From Chloroflexota bacterium (lineage in GTDB: Bacteria; Chloroflexota; Anaerolineae; B4-G1): a DNA stretch of 64,000 nt. Below, one piece after another: positions 8,362 to 17,876 of this stretch (position 1 is its first letter; each line of letters begins with the position of its first letter). The translations under genes and the position numbers were made by a program. The stretch covers positions 51,591-115,590 of the forward strand of contig JAAEPW010000578.1 of assembly GCA_024232355.1 (NCBI GenBank), read 5' to 3'. The notes under the pieces were generated by a model, which was given only the letters and a program-made list of their open reading frames with translations, did no database searches and was not told the DNA's origin.

Positions 8362-9819
8362 CTAGGGCTGGCCTTGTGTCCGGGTATCGAATTTCCCCTG
8401 CACTCGAATGAGGACAAAAGAGGATAACAAAAAGAGCGCACCGTAAATGGCAAAAATGAGCGAGTACCCGATAGCCGGAGACTGGGGAGCACGCGTAGTG
8501 AAATAGTCGGCTATCGGCCCCCCGATGTAGGCTCCTACCGCCCCCGCGCCCGCTCCGGCCAGATTGGAAATGCCCAGGTATTTTCCGGCTTTTTCTTTGG
8601 GGACGATGTCTGTACCCAATGCCCAATTGCTTGTAAAAAAGATGCCCGTGGCAGCGCCGAGGAGACAAGCACCCACATATATCACGGTCATATTGGTCGA
8701 TGCGATGAGCACCAACGTGCCTATCGCTGCCACGATGCCACTGAGGGCCACCAGTTGCTTGCGCCCAATCCGGTCGGCGAGCCATCCACTGGGCAGTGCG
8801 CACAGCATGATCAGGATGCCGACCATCATCATCAGTTGTGAGGCCGGGCCTGCGGCAGCCTCGCCTTCCAAACCCAGCCGGGCTTGCATAAAGTAGACGG
8901 CAAACCCCGAGATGTTTATGGCTCCAACGAGGAATGCCAGCCGGTTGATCACCCACCAGGAAAAGGACGGGTATCGCCGCGCCGCCTCGCCCCCAATGCT
9001 GATGCGCGCGCTCGCCCACACACCCACGACGACGGCGGTCACCATCGCCAGCAGCCCCACAATCCCCATCACAACCAAGAGCGTGGATAGCGAACTTGTC
9101 TCACTCATGAGTCTGCCTATCCATTTGACAGTTTCTCCCAGACCCAATATCACAACCGTAAAGACCAGCGTCATCGCTACGAGGCGTCCAAACAGTTGCC
9201 AATCTAATCTCTCAGGCGGTTCGCGTAGGGGTTCCTCGCGCACAAACATCGTGACGAGCATCGCCAGGAATAGGATGCTGATTTCCACCATGATGCCGCC
9301 CCACATCTGTTCCCTCGCAATCATGGGGCCGATAATGAGGGCGACGATGATGATGGGCAATAGATCCATCATCGACTTGACGCCAGAAAAGATACCGCGA
9401 CGATCTTCTGGCACCAGGTCGGGAATCAGTCCCTGTCCCGCGCCGTGGGCAATGTTGGACGCGACCTGAGAGAGAATGGCAATTCCAAACAGGAACCAGT
9501 AGTCTGGCGAGGCCCCCATAGCGACCAGACAGACTATATTCATTAGTGTGCCGATCAGGATAAATGGCCGCCGCCGCCCCCATCGCAGGGTGCTGTGATC
9601 CGAGAGCATGCCTGCCAGCGCCTGGACTAGTAAGGCAGCCATCAGAGTGTAGAGGCGCAACTTTCCGTATGCGGCCCCCTGTTGATCAGAGCCGACGAAT
9701 TTCTGTATCAGCAAAGGTTGGATCAGCCCGTTGGTCTGAGCCGCCGTCGTCGAGCCCAGCCAGTAGATATTGATCGTGATCAAGTGGACAAAGGTCAGGT
9801 TGTTTTTCTTTGATGTCAT
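8362..9819 (-). CDS. MFS transporter
   Basis: This is a 485-residue, 12-helix major facilitator. The A-motif-like loop between helices 2 and 3 is present (GMLSDHSTLRWGRRRPFILIG), as is its counterpart after helix 8 (GWLADRIGRKQLVALSG). The DHSTLRWGRRRPF pattern is common in sugar-type MFS proteins (GPH/sucrose-transporter-like), so a sugar or glycoside is the best guess for the substrate. The start ATG at 9819 gives a short cytoplasmic N-terminus (MTSKKNNLTF). The decayed gene downstream, if it was a glycoside hydrolase, would fit a carbohydrate role. The true substrate is unknown. Confidence 0.85.
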   Translation of the reverse strand: MTSKKNNLTFVHLITINIYWLGSTTAAQTNGLIQPLLIQKFVGSDQQGAAYGKLRLYTLMAALLVQALAGMLSDHSTLRWGRRRPFILIGTLMNIVCLVAMGASPDYWFLFGIAILSQVASNIAHGAGQGLIPDLVPEDRRGIFSGVKSMMDLLPIIIVALIIGPMIAREQMWGGIMVEISILFLAMLVTMFVREEPLREPPERLDWQLFGRLVAMTLVFTVVILGLGETVKWIGRLMSETSSLSTLLVVMGIVGLLAMVTAVVVGVWASARISIGGEAARRYPSFSWWVINRLAFLVGAINISGFAVYFMQARLGLEGEAAAGPASQLMMMVGILIMLCALPSGWLADRIGRKQLVALSGIVAAIGTLVLIASTNMTVIYVGACLLGAATGIFFTSNWALGTDIVPKEKAGKYLGISNLAGAGAGAVGAYIGGPIADYFTTRAPQSPAIGYSLIFAIYGALFLLSSFVLIRVQGKFDTRTQGQP

Positions 9820-9858
9820 ATGTGCATCCCCAAGTGCTCTTGTTGGTTGTTTGGCCCA

Positions 9859-9887
9859 TTGTGCGCTGCGAATGGTTGATGTATACT
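9859..9887 (+). promoter_or_regulatory. Candidate promoter for the zinc-ribbon/TPR gene
   Basis: TTGTGC (9859-9864) and TATACT (9882-9887) are separated by 17 bases, about 80 bases before the ATG at 9969. The boxes are only moderately close to consensus. Confidence 0.45.
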
Positions 9888-9968
9888 AGCCAGAATCAAT
9901 GGATGTGGTGGGTCGGTGCATGGTACCCGGTTTTTTTATTATGACAAGTATCTTTTGGAAAGGTTGAG

Positions 9969-12836
9969 ATGACAACTCATTTGCAAAGTTGCCCTTCATG
10001 TGGCGTGCCGGTGCTCGGTATTGGTGATGTGCGGGTCTGCACCTTTTGTGGACACGAACTGATACCGGATGATGCGCCACCCCCTACGGAAATAGATGCG
10101 AGCACGGACGATGCTGCCGAGATGTTCATTCTCTGCCCCTACTGCATGTCGCGGATTGATGAGGACACAGTGATTTGCCCTATTTGTGACGAGGACACGA
10201 CCAATGACGCGGCCTTTGAGCTGACGCCTACCCAGTATGCGGCGGAGCCCAAACGAACCTGTCCCCATTGCCAGGTCGTGATGTTCGCGCTGGCCGTGCG
10301 ATGCCCGATCTGCCACAGACCGGTTGGCAAAGCCAAGCCCAAAAAAGTAGAGCCGCCGATCATTGCGTGGGAATCGGCAAGCGCAAAGAGTTCCGGCGTT
10401 GTGGAGCATACCATCCGAGTGCCGGGTGACGAGTCTGGACCTGCGATCAAGATAGTAACCGGCCCCCAAGAGGCTGTTAACAGACAGATTGCCGTTGATA
10501 ACCTGATCGTTCACTTGCAAGAGTCTGCTCCTGAGATTGACCCCCCGCGCTCAGTAAGGAATGGTTTGTTGATTTTCCTGTGTGCCTTGATCGTTGGCCC
10601 GTGGCTCGTTGGCTTTATGGTGAATGGGTTCAGTGTGCCTGCACTCATCATGCTCTGTATCTCTGTGGGCTTGGTCGGCTTTGTGACTCGTTTCATTGTC
10701 ACGCGCAATCGGGTCGTGCAAGCGCGTATGGAAGAACTTGAACAGATGCTCCGCACGCGACCACAGGACATCGTTTGGGTCTACCAGAGCCGAGTTCACA
10801 TCAAAAACACGAGTACCTACATTTACAGTGTCAACATTGGCACGGTTTCGGGACAGGATTGGAGTATTCGTACAGACGGTGCCAAGTGGAACAAGATCTA
10901 CGAGTGGGCCATCGCTTGCGCTCCACAGGCCTCTCAAGGCTGGCACAGAGACCTCTTTTACAAGTTTAAAGAGAATCCCAGAGAACTTGAGCGAGAACGC
11001 TACCAGGTAGATGATTATGACGTCGGATTTCGTGGATTTTTGCTTCCCTACTACCTGCGACAGTTGTTGCGTCGGCGGTGGGTCCGGGGTGTGCTCGGTC
11101 TTGCCGTCGGTCTGCTCATCTTTCGACGAGAGTTGTTGTGGTTCAGTTTCCGCTGGCCGATATTAAAGAGTATAGTCTGGTTCTTGAATTCACGCGAGTT
11201 CTTTATCGGCTTTGTGTTCATCGGTGGGATGGCCGCACTGTATCTGGCGCTCTTTTCCTGGATTGGCAAGGGCAAACAACCATTAGAGGCGTACCGGGCC
11301 CCTTTGGAGAAAGCGCCAAATTCAGCCATGAGGCAATCTCTAGTGATGCCGTCGTTCGGCGCTCGAAAGCCTGTTCGGCCTATGGTGCGTTCCAAGGGCG
11401 AGACTGTAAAAAAGCGCTCTGGTGGGCGCGTGGTCGTCGCACTGGTTGTTTTTGCGGTATTGGCATTTGTGGGTTGGGACTTTTACCACGTGATTCGATC
11501 CCGGCAGTATGCCGAGCGGGGCATAGTCGCGTATCAAAATGGAGATTGTTCAACTGCCTATCCACTCTTGCGGAATGCGAGATTCCAAGAGTACAAAACC
11601 AATACTGATATCGCAAACTTTATGAGGATTCGCTACCGGTTTCAGGAGGATGCGTGCAAGGAATTTCTCAACGCTGTTGATATTCAGCAAGAGGGGCAAC
11701 TAGCCGAGGCATTGATCGCCTATGACGAGTTCATCCAGGAAATGGAGGATCCAGGCTACCGGTCGGGCTATAGCAAAGACGCTGCCGCGATTCTGCTCAA
11801 CCTGGTGCGCCAAGAGGTCGCGGTCATATTCGATCAATCCGATCCCGCCGAGCTTTTCAACGAGACCACTTGTCTGGATCTGGATGGTCTCTTGGAACGG
11901 AACATGATTGTTGATCCCGATGCCAACCTGCCCAAGATTTATGATGCTTGTGGAACGATCTTGAACAACGCGGCGCGATACGGTGAGGCGGCTGCATTCT
12001 ACCAACAGCTTTTGGACGAATACCCTGCCCACGAGTCAGCAGCCGGAACGAGAAAGACTCTGGCGCAAACCCTCATTGCAGAGGCCGAGCAGTTTGGTGC
12101 TGGCACGATCGGGCAGCCGCAGACCATTGGCCGCAGCGGCACCGACAAGGCGGTTGTCGTGATTCAGAATGATTCTCCTAATGAGGTGAGTCTGGTCTTT
12201 ACCGGTTTCGAGACTCGTTTTGAGGAATTGGAAGCGTGTGGGACATGTCAAAAGTATGCGACTGGTGATTTGACTGCTTGTCCCTCAGAAGGACCGGTTG
12301 GGCGGTACGAGTTGCAGCCGGGAACGTATGACATTGTTGTCAAGCCGGTAGGCGGTGACAGCGTAACACCGTTCACCGGACGGTGGGTGCTGCGTACCGG
12401 AGAGGAATATTACACTTGTTTTGTTTTGATCTCCAATGCACCCGCCAGTCCGCTCTCTGGCGCAGATGAGGGGTATGCCCAGGATCTATACGAGCAGGGA
12501 ATGGACAAACTGGCTGCCGGGGAAACTACTGCCGCACTCGTTGATTTCCTGCTGGCCGTTCAGGAAGATCCTGATTTCGCTCTGGCTCACTATGGGTTAG
12601 GGCTGGTCCACAACAGCTCTGGGCTCTGGGAGGATGCGCTCGGCAGATTTACCAACGCCATCGAACTCGCCCCAACCTTTGCCGATGCCTACTACCAACG
12701 CGGGTTGGTTTACAACGAGTTGGGCACCGATTCTGAGCAAGCCATTCGTGATTTGGAGATATACTTGCTTCTGGCTCCCAATGCGCCAAATCGGGAACGA
12801 GCGGAAAATTTGATCGCTGATTTAAAGAGTCAGTGA
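9969..12836 (+). CDS. Membrane protein with three zinc ribbons and C-terminal TPRs
   Basis: I do not recognise this 955-residue protein as a named family. The N-terminus has three double-CXXC zinc ribbons: residues 8-27 (CPSC...CTFC), about 57-74 (CPYC...CPIC) and about 97-116 (CPHC...CPIC). Hydrophobic segments lie at about 200-245, 375-395, 410-430 and 485-503. Between the first pair and the next segments is a ~130-residue soluble part. After the last helix comes a helical, TPR-like exported or cytosolic region, then a beta-rich insert with a cysteine pair (ACGTCQ), and finally two clear TPR units (YEQGMDKLAAGETTAALVDF and HYGLGLVHNSSGLWEDALGR). The zinc ribbons and TPRs suggest a scaffold for protein contacts. 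It overlaps the convergent next gene by 15 bases. Confidence 0.75.
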   Translation: MTTHLQSCPSCGVPVLGIGDVRVCTFCGHELIPDDAPPPTEIDASTDDAAEMFILCPYCMSRIDEDTVICPICDEDTTNDAAFELTPTQYAAEPKRTCPHCQVVMFALAVRCPICHRPVGKAKPKKVEPPIIAWESASAKSSGVVEHTIRVPGDESGPAIKIVTGPQEAVNRQIAVDNLIVHLQESAPEIDPPRSVRNGLLIFLCALIVGPWLVGFMVNGFSVPALIMLCISVGLVGFVTRFIVTRNRVVQARMEELEQMLRTRPQDIVWVYQSRVHIKNTSTYIYSVNIGTVSGQDWSIRTDGAKWNKIYEWAIACAPQASQGWHRDLFYKFKENPRELERERYQVDDYDVGFRGFLLPYYLRQLLRRRWVRGVLGLAVGLLIFRRELLWFSFRWPILKSIVWFLNSREFFIGFVFIGGMAALYLALFSWIGKGKQPLEAYRAPLEKAPNSAMRQSLVMPSFGARKPVRPMVRSKGETVKKRSGGRVVVALVVFAVLAFVGWDFYHVIRSRQYAERGIVAYQNGDCSTAYPLLRNARFQEYKTNTDIANFMRIRYRFQEDACKEFLNAVDIQQEGQLAEALIAYDEFIQEMEDPGYRSGYSKDAAAILLNLVRQEVAVIFDQSDPAELFNETTCLDLDGLLERNMIVDPDANLPKIYDACGTILNNAARYGEAAAFYQQLLDEYPAHESAAGTRKTLAQTLIAEAEQFGAGTIGQPQTIGRSGTDKAVVVIQNDSPNEVSLVFTGFETRFEELEACGTCQKYATGDLTACPSEGPVGRYELQPGTYDIVVKPVGGDSVTPFTGRWVLRTGEEYYTCFVLISNAPASPLSGADEGYAQDLYEQGMDKLAAGETTAALVDFLLAVQEDPDFALAHYGLGLVHNSSGLWEDALGRFTNAIELAPTFADAYYQRGLVYNELGTDSEQAIRDLEIYLLLAPNAPNRERAENLIADLKSQ

Positions 12837-14807
12837 TTCTGAGCCGAGAACAGCGGCGTCCTCCTGTTGCGCCACACGCCGTCCCTCTTCAATATCCACC
12901 CGCGTCAGCAAGTACATACCGACCAGGAAGAGCACGATCAAGCTGAGAACCGCCGGACGACTGCTATCGAAAGCGGTCGCCGCCGCTGCAAAGAGCAAAG
13001 GACCAATGATGGCCGAGAACTTTTCCATCACACCGTACATCCCAAAGAATTCACCGCTCTTGGCTGCAGGCGACATGCTGGCGTACAGACTGCGGCTGAG
13101 CGCCTGGCTTCCTCCTTGCACAGTCGCCACCATCCACGCCAGCATCCAGAACTCGATCACAGAGTTGAGGAAAAATCCCCAGACGGCGATCACGGCATAG
13201 ACTGAGAGCGCGAGGATGATACTGCGCCGGGTGTCCAGCTTTGCGGCCAGCCCAGCAAAAAGCCCTGCAAAGAGCCATGCCAATGCGATACAGATTACTT
13301 CTATCACGGCGATTAGGCCAATAATCGCGCCCAGGTTGCTCTGCCGGATCGGAGACAGGACCTTGACCTGAGACAATGCCGCAACGGTGCCCTGGCTGTC
13401 CGGGTCCTTGTCGCCGGTGTTGACCAGGCTAAAAACGTGTTCGCCGGGTTCATCGGCCACGAACGCCGTTCTCGTCCCGTAGCGTACCGTTTTGTTATAG
13501 CCGTCCACTGTCAGTGGCTCGTCGGTGTCTTGGTCGAGGAGTGGCGCACCATCCATCTCAACCGCCCAGATGCCGTGGTTTGGGCCGGTGCTGTAGGTGA
13601 CCTCGATCTTTTGGCCGTTAAAGGCGAAATCACAGCGTGCGTCTGTTTCATCGATGATGATGTATGTCACATCGGTATCCGTACCCGATTTGTCTGCCGG
13701 AATGGTGTCTGTACGCCATGCCCCGGTGCAGGCCAGCGCACTTGTGTCAGTAGAATAAGTGCCCTCGCCAACGCTGTTGCCGATGGTTTCGTAGGGTGGG
13801 AGCGGTGCGCCGGTAATCTCGCCCGGCAGTGCGCGTGCGCCAATGATGCCAACCAAGGGCATCAGGATCAGGTTGAACAGGATGATGGCCAGGAACAGCG
13901 GGCGGCGCTTTTCCGTCTTGCTAGGTAGGCGACCAAAGATCAGGCTAAAGGGGATGCCGGCGAACTGTACCAGCAGCAGTGCCAGAATCAGTTCGACACT
14001 GCCAAAACCTAGTTCTGCGCCATAGATGGCCGATACACTGATGATTGTGCCGATGCCGTCGTTATAGATCAAAAAGGCGACCAGATATTTGAACAATTCA
14101 CGATATTGCTGAATATCCTTGAATGTCTTTCGCATCCGGTTGAGGCTAGCTGTGATGACGTTTTTGCCAGGGGCAAGCGCGACCGTGGCCGCGGGTGGCT
14201 CTGGCACGTGGGTGAATATCGGGATCGAAAAGATCGCCCACCATACGGCGACGCTCAGGAAAGAAAGGCGCGGTCCCCATGTGCCGGGCAAGAGTTGGAT
14301 CATGGCCACATTGATCGCCAGCAGCAACCCACCCCCCAGGTAGCCCATCGCGTAACCGCGCGTCGAGACCCGATCCTGATCCTCTTTTTTGGCGACGTGA
14401 GGTAGCAGTGCGTCGGCAAAGACGACGGATGCCGTGAAACCGAGTCGCCCGAACATAAACAGAATCGAGGCCAGCAGCCAGTCGCCGGTATCCACCAGCA
14501 CCAGCAGTCCTGTTCCGACGATGCCCAATCCGGCGAAAATCGCCAGGAATCGTTTTTTGCCGCGCATCACGTCCGAGATGGTGCCGAGAATCGGCGAGAT
14601 GATGGCTGCAATAAAGAGCGAAAGGCTAATGCCCGTGCTCCAATAAGCGGTCGCTTGGGCTTCGCTCGGCAGAGTTGCCCCGGCGACCTGGCTGTAATAG
14701 ACGGGCAACACCGCCGCGAGGATCGTGGTGGCAAAGGCGCTGTTGGCCCAGTCGTACATGCACCAGGCATTGACGATTTTGTTGTACGCGCGGTCTGCGT
14801 TTGACAT
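12822..14807 (-). CDS. Atg22/UMF1-like MFS transporter with an extracytoplasmic insertion
   Basis: The N-terminus NAWCMYDWANSAFATTI is the hallmark of the Atg22-like (UMF1) branch of the major facilitator superfamily, which in fungi exports amino acids from the vacuole. In bacteria the substrate is mostly unknown. The 661-residue length is far above the usual ~430. The excess is a soluble block at about residues 326-492 between the two halves of the transporter. It is rich in Thr, Asp and Gly, with beta-sandwich-like phrases such as GIWAVEMDGAPLL and FVADEPGEHVFSLVNTGD and one cysteine pair. Twelve helices flank it, including MFS loop SDVMRGKKRFLAI. The end overlaps the convergent TPR gene by 15 bases. 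The insertion is real coding sequence in one continuous frame. Confidence 0.88.
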   Translation of the reverse strand: MSNADRAYNKIVNAWCMYDWANSAFATTILAAVLPVYYSQVAGATLPSEAQATAYWSTGISLSLFIAAIISPILGTISDVMRGKKRFLAIFAGLGIVGTGLLVLVDTGDWLLASILFMFGRLGFTASVVFADALLPHVAKKEDQDRVSTRGYAMGYLGGGLLLAINVAMIQLLPGTWGPRLSFLSVAVWWAIFSIPIFTHVPEPPAATVALAPGKNVITASLNRMRKTFKDIQQYRELFKYLVAFLIYNDGIGTIISVSAIYGAELGFGSVELILALLLVQFAGIPFSLIFGRLPSKTEKRRPLFLAIILFNLILMPLVGIIGARALPGEITGAPLPPYETIGNSVGEGTYSTDTSALACTGAWRTDTIPADKSGTDTDVTYIIIDETDARCDFAFNGQKIEVTYSTGPNHGIWAVEMDGAPLLDQDTDEPLTVDGYNKTVRYGTRTAFVADEPGEHVFSLVNTGDKDPDSQGTVAALSQVKVLSPIRQSNLGAIIGLIAVIEVICIALAWLFAGLFAGLAAKLDTRRSIILALSVYAVIAVWGFFLNSVIEFWMLAWMVATVQGGSQALSRSLYASMSPAAKSGEFFGMYGVMEKFSAIIGPLLFAAAATAFDSSRPAVLSLIVLFLVGMYLLTRVDIEEGRRVAQQEDAAVLGSESLTL

Positions 14808-14881
14808 GGCTATTCTCCTATGTTGGTGGGATGGGGAGATTGTACCATGACTGGCGACGGAGGCAAAATGAGCAAATTGAT

Positions 14882-14910
14882 TTGTCTCTGATCAAAGGAT
14901 CGAGTAAAAT
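14882..14910 (+). promoter_or_regulatory. Candidate promoter for the 298-residue membrane protein gene
   Basis: TTGTCT (14882-14887) and TAAAAT (14905-14910) are 17 bases apart, about 43 bases before the ATG. A GAAAGGAG ribosome site follows. Confidence 0.5.
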
Positions 14911-14952
14911 TATGGGTGTCGCGCAAATTCAAATTGAGAAAGGAGTGTAACA

Positions 14953-15849
14953 ATGATCAAGAAAAACACCTTGATTCTGTTGGGAGTGCTGGTGCTCCTG
15001 GCAATGACCACGACGGCTGCGTGGGCGAGTGGAGAAATTGCCCCTCTTGGGCAGGATGAAGGGGGCACGACCGATGCACTGTGGACTACTCTTGCTCCCC
15101 TGATAGCCATTGCCACTTTTATTGAGCGGGCATTGGAGGTATTTTGGGAGCGGTGGGAAAGCACAAAGTTATGGTCTGCCCCAGATTCAAAATGGAAGAC
15201 CAAGTCCGAACCAGGGTACGTCATGTGGAAAAAGGCCAGGTCTCAATGGCTGGGAACTTTGGTTGCCCTGATCGCGATTGGCCTAACCAACGTGCGTTTC
15301 TTTCGTTTGCTTGGTTTTGAGGTCCTCTTTTCATCTCCTGACCTAATATTGTTCAATGCTGGTATCGGTGGCATCTTGGATAACTTTACTGTGGGTACAC
15401 TGATCGATTGGGTGTTGACAGCCGCCATCGTTGGGTGGGGGGGGACGGAGCTGACCCACAGTGTTATAGAGGGATTGGTCAAAGGTCGCGGCCTCTGGAA
15501 AGAGATGCGTGAGGTAGAGGCTGGCCGCAAGTCCATCTTGGATGCCAAATTCTTTAACGATTACGTCGTTCCCAGGTTGGAGGAACGCGGTGTCTCGGCA
15601 ACGTCGCTCCGGCAAGCTGTGCAGACGATGAACGTGCTTGGCGTGCCGGTGGATTCATTCATCAGTTCGATGACTATTGGTGAGGCTGATAAATACCTGG
15701 CAAAATTCGAGGCAGATCCAGACAAGGCCGAGGATGTACAAGCGTTGCGCACTTTTCTGGAGGGGGTCCCACCCGAAAAGAGTGCAGAGATTCCCAATAT
15801 CCTCAACTTGCTTACCTCCGAACAGCGCAAACGGTTCTTGGGAGCGTAA
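14953..15849 (+). CDS. Unknown membrane protein with signal peptide
   Basis: I do not recognise this 298-residue protein. It opens with a clear Sec signal (MIKKNTLILLGVLVLLAM, possible cut after AWA at about residue 25). Three more hydrophobic segments follow at about 38-55, 95-112 and 152-170. The second segment is preceded by a basic, Trp- and Lys-rich soluble stretch with a repeated WERWEST/KMW-like flavour. The last ~100 residues are soluble and helical with charged heptads (EVEAGRKSILDAKFFNDYVV, then PRLEERG). A GAGAAAGGAG ribosome site precedes the ATG. It is convergent with, and 14 bases from, the propeller lipoprotein. No catalytic motif is visible. Confidence 0.85.
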   Translation: MIKKNTLILLGVLVLLAMTTTAAWASGEIAPLGQDEGGTTDALWTTLAPLIAIATFIERALEVFWERWESTKLWSAPDSKWKTKSEPGYVMWKKARSQWLGTLVALIAIGLTNVRFFRLLGFEVLFSSPDLILFNAGIGGILDNFTVGTLIDWVLTAAIVGWGGTELTHSVIEGLVKGRGLWKEMREVEAGRKSILDAKFFNDYVVPRLEERGVSATSLRQAVQTMNVLGVPVDSFISSMTIGEADKYLAKFEADPDKAEDVQALRTFLEGVPPEKSAEIPNILNLLTSEQRKRFLGA

Positions 15850-15863
15850 CGACAAAAGCGATA

Positions 15864-17738
15864 TTATTCTGCCGGATCTCCAACCTGCCAACCGACAGCG
15901 TTCAAATAGCTTTCCAACGACGGTGCTGGCATATCGTCGTGTAGGACAAAGTTGACGTGTGGGCGGTTAGTCTCGCGCAGGTCATAGACAAAGAGTCGCC
16001 AATCGTCCACGATCACCTCAGCAGTCGGGGGTGATCCATTTTCCTCGACGTCGAGGATATCGGCCGATATCGGGAGAGCCAATACCCGTATCCAATGTGC
16101 ATCCTCTTGGGGTTGCGGAGCACGAGCGCCAAAGTGGTATGCTTGTTCTGGTTCGATTGGGTTGGGTGTATGCAAGTGTGGCAGCCGGTGCACTATTTCG
16201 CTCATCCAATAGGTAAAGCGTTCGCCCATATCGGGGGGCTCGACGGGTCGAAACGAACAGTTCAGATTGGCGCCCTCACAGATCGTCATGTTCTCACTGA
16301 CGACAAACTCTGTCACGTCGTGGGGATTGTAGAGATCGGGACCGGAACTCGTACTACAGGTGGAGGGGGTGTAGCTATTCCAGACTTGGATCGTGCCAAC
16401 GGCGATCACGCGGATGTGGTCGGGGTGGAATTCGTAAATTTGCAAGAACTCGACTAACGGGTTACCGGCGGGTTGGATGGATGACCTGGGTGGCGGTTGT
16501 GGATTGGGCAACGGAACGGCCTCGACACGTCCATCGGTGTACAGACGAAACAGGCCATATGATGTACCCAGCCAGGCGCCATCACCAGTAGGGAGCAGTG
16601 CCTGGGGCGCAGGAACTGCCCATTCTTCGGCTATGTATACGGAAACGAGTTCGCCTTGTTCATCCAGGAATATGGCTGGTGGAAGTGTGCTTTCTCCTGC
16701 AGGAATGTTGATAGGGGGAATTGAGTACGCTTGTGTTTGGCCGGTGACCAGTTCGAGAGCCGTAAAGCTGTACACAGTGATTTTGTCGGGATGGATGCCG
16801 GCTACCCACACGCGTCCGTCTGGTTCTTGCGCCAGTCGCTGGGGTGAGAAAAAGTTTTCGTACACGGGCGTGAGATCAAAGGGATTCCACGTTTCTCCAT
16901 CAAGGACACTCAGTTCGGCCCTGGAAGCGAACCAGACCCGACCCTCATCATCCACGGCAATCTGCTCCACCCAGTTGCTGCCCAGGTCAGAATTCTCCTG
17001 ATTGTAGTGTTCCCATTGCTGACCGTCAAACATGCTGACACCATCACCAAAATCATCCACCATCCAGATGCGGCCGTCGGGTCCGACGGTTAGCGTGGCA
17101 ACGCTAAGCCCCAGCAACTCCGAGTTGTACTTGTCATAGTAAGACCACTGTTCACCGTCGTAAGAGGCCACGCCACCAAAGCTGGTGGCGGCCCACAGTC
17201 GCCCGTCCTGATCAAAGGCCAGATCGTTGATGACGGGTGACGAGAGATCAGAGTTGTCGTGTGTAAAAGTTGTCCAGGTCTCTCCGTTTAGGCGGGCCAG
17301 CCCGTCGGCGGTCCCGATCCAGATGGTTTCTCCATCGGGCGCGACGGTAACAGCTCGCACGTCGTCGTGGGGCAGGGGGGAGACTGCTGCGTTGTAGGTT
17401 GTCCACCGCTCGCCATCCCACATACCCAACCCAATGTGAGTAGCGACCCACAGTCGTCTATGGGTGTCCAGCGCCAGGTCGCGTATCTCCTCGCCCAGCC
17501 CACCGGGCGACAATATGCTGAATAGCTTGCCAGAGGGGATGGATTGAATGTACCCATACGTGTCTGGGACGGCGGTTGGGTACTGGCCCACGTAAGCGGA
17601 GGTCGCCGTTGGGACTGGCGCTATGGTTGGGCTTGGCGACGAGAATCTGCACGCGAGCAAAGTCAATCCAATGGACAGGGTGACTATTGTCGAGATATGT
17701 CGCAACGGAGCGTGGTTACCATCAAAATAACGTGCCAT
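15864..17738 (-). CDS. Lipoprotein with two-component-regulator-type beta-propeller repeats
   Basis: The protein is a membrane-anchored beta-propeller. Reading from the ATG at 17738 gives a signal peptide with lipobox TLLAC (Cys30). About seven repeats follow, each with the pattern RLWVATxxGLxxWDGExWT or GRIWMVDDFGDGVSMFDGQQW, the Reg_prop (Y_Y_Y-associated) repeat found in hybrid sensor kinases. Here it stands alone, without any kinase part. The last ~200 residues have no such repeats and carry scattered cysteines (STCSTSSGPD, MTICEGANLNCSF). I chose 17738 over an in-frame ATG 42 bases upstream because a GAAAGGA ribosome site sits just in front of it. Likely role: ligand or protein binding at the cell surface. 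Substrate unknown. Confidence 0.82.
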   Translation of the reverse strand: MARYFDGNHAPLRHISTIVTLSIGLTLLACRFSSPSPTIAPVPTATSAYVGQYPTAVPDTYGYIQSIPSGKLFSILSPGGLGEEIRDLALDTHRRLWVATHIGLGMWDGERWTTYNAAVSPLPHDDVRAVTVAPDGETIWIGTADGLARLNGETWTTFTHDNSDLSSPVINDLAFDQDGRLWAATSFGGVASYDGEQWSYYDKYNSELLGLSVATLTVGPDGRIWMVDDFGDGVSMFDGQQWEHYNQENSDLGSNWVEQIAVDDEGRVWFASRAELSVLDGETWNPFDLTPVYENFFSPQRLAQEPDGRVWVAGIHPDKITVYSFTALELVTGQTQAYSIPPINIPAGESTLPPAIFLDEQGELVSVYIAEEWAVPAPQALLPTGDGAWLGTSYGLFRLYTDGRVEAVPLPNPQPPPRSSIQPAGNPLVEFLQIYEFHPDHIRVIAVGTIQVWNSYTPSTCSTSSGPDLYNPHDVTEFVVSENMTICEGANLNCSFRPVEPPDMGERFTYWMSEIVHRLPHLHTPNPIEPEQAYHFGARAPQPQEDAHWIRVLALPISADILDVEENGSPPTAEVIVDDWRLFVYDLRETNRPHVNFVLHDDMPAPSLESYLNAVGWQVGDPAE

Positions 17739-17876
17739 TGGTGATTCCTTTCTTGGCAATACCTGTTGGACGGCTTTCACGGCGATCCAGTCCAGGGACG
17801 ACCATCGGGGATTGTGACTGGTTTCCTACAGCGTGGGCAGCGATGTAGGCTCACATCAAGTCAACAGGGTACATGG

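Noticed and set aside
8214..8411. A 65-codon + strand frame in the gap after the response regulator
   Set aside because: It lies antisense to the better supported frameshifted remnant, has no ribosome site and no recognisable pattern.
17739..17780. Upstream in-frame start for the propeller lipoprotein
   Set aside because: It would place 14 charged residues before the signal peptide, and the ATG at 17738 has the better ribosome site.
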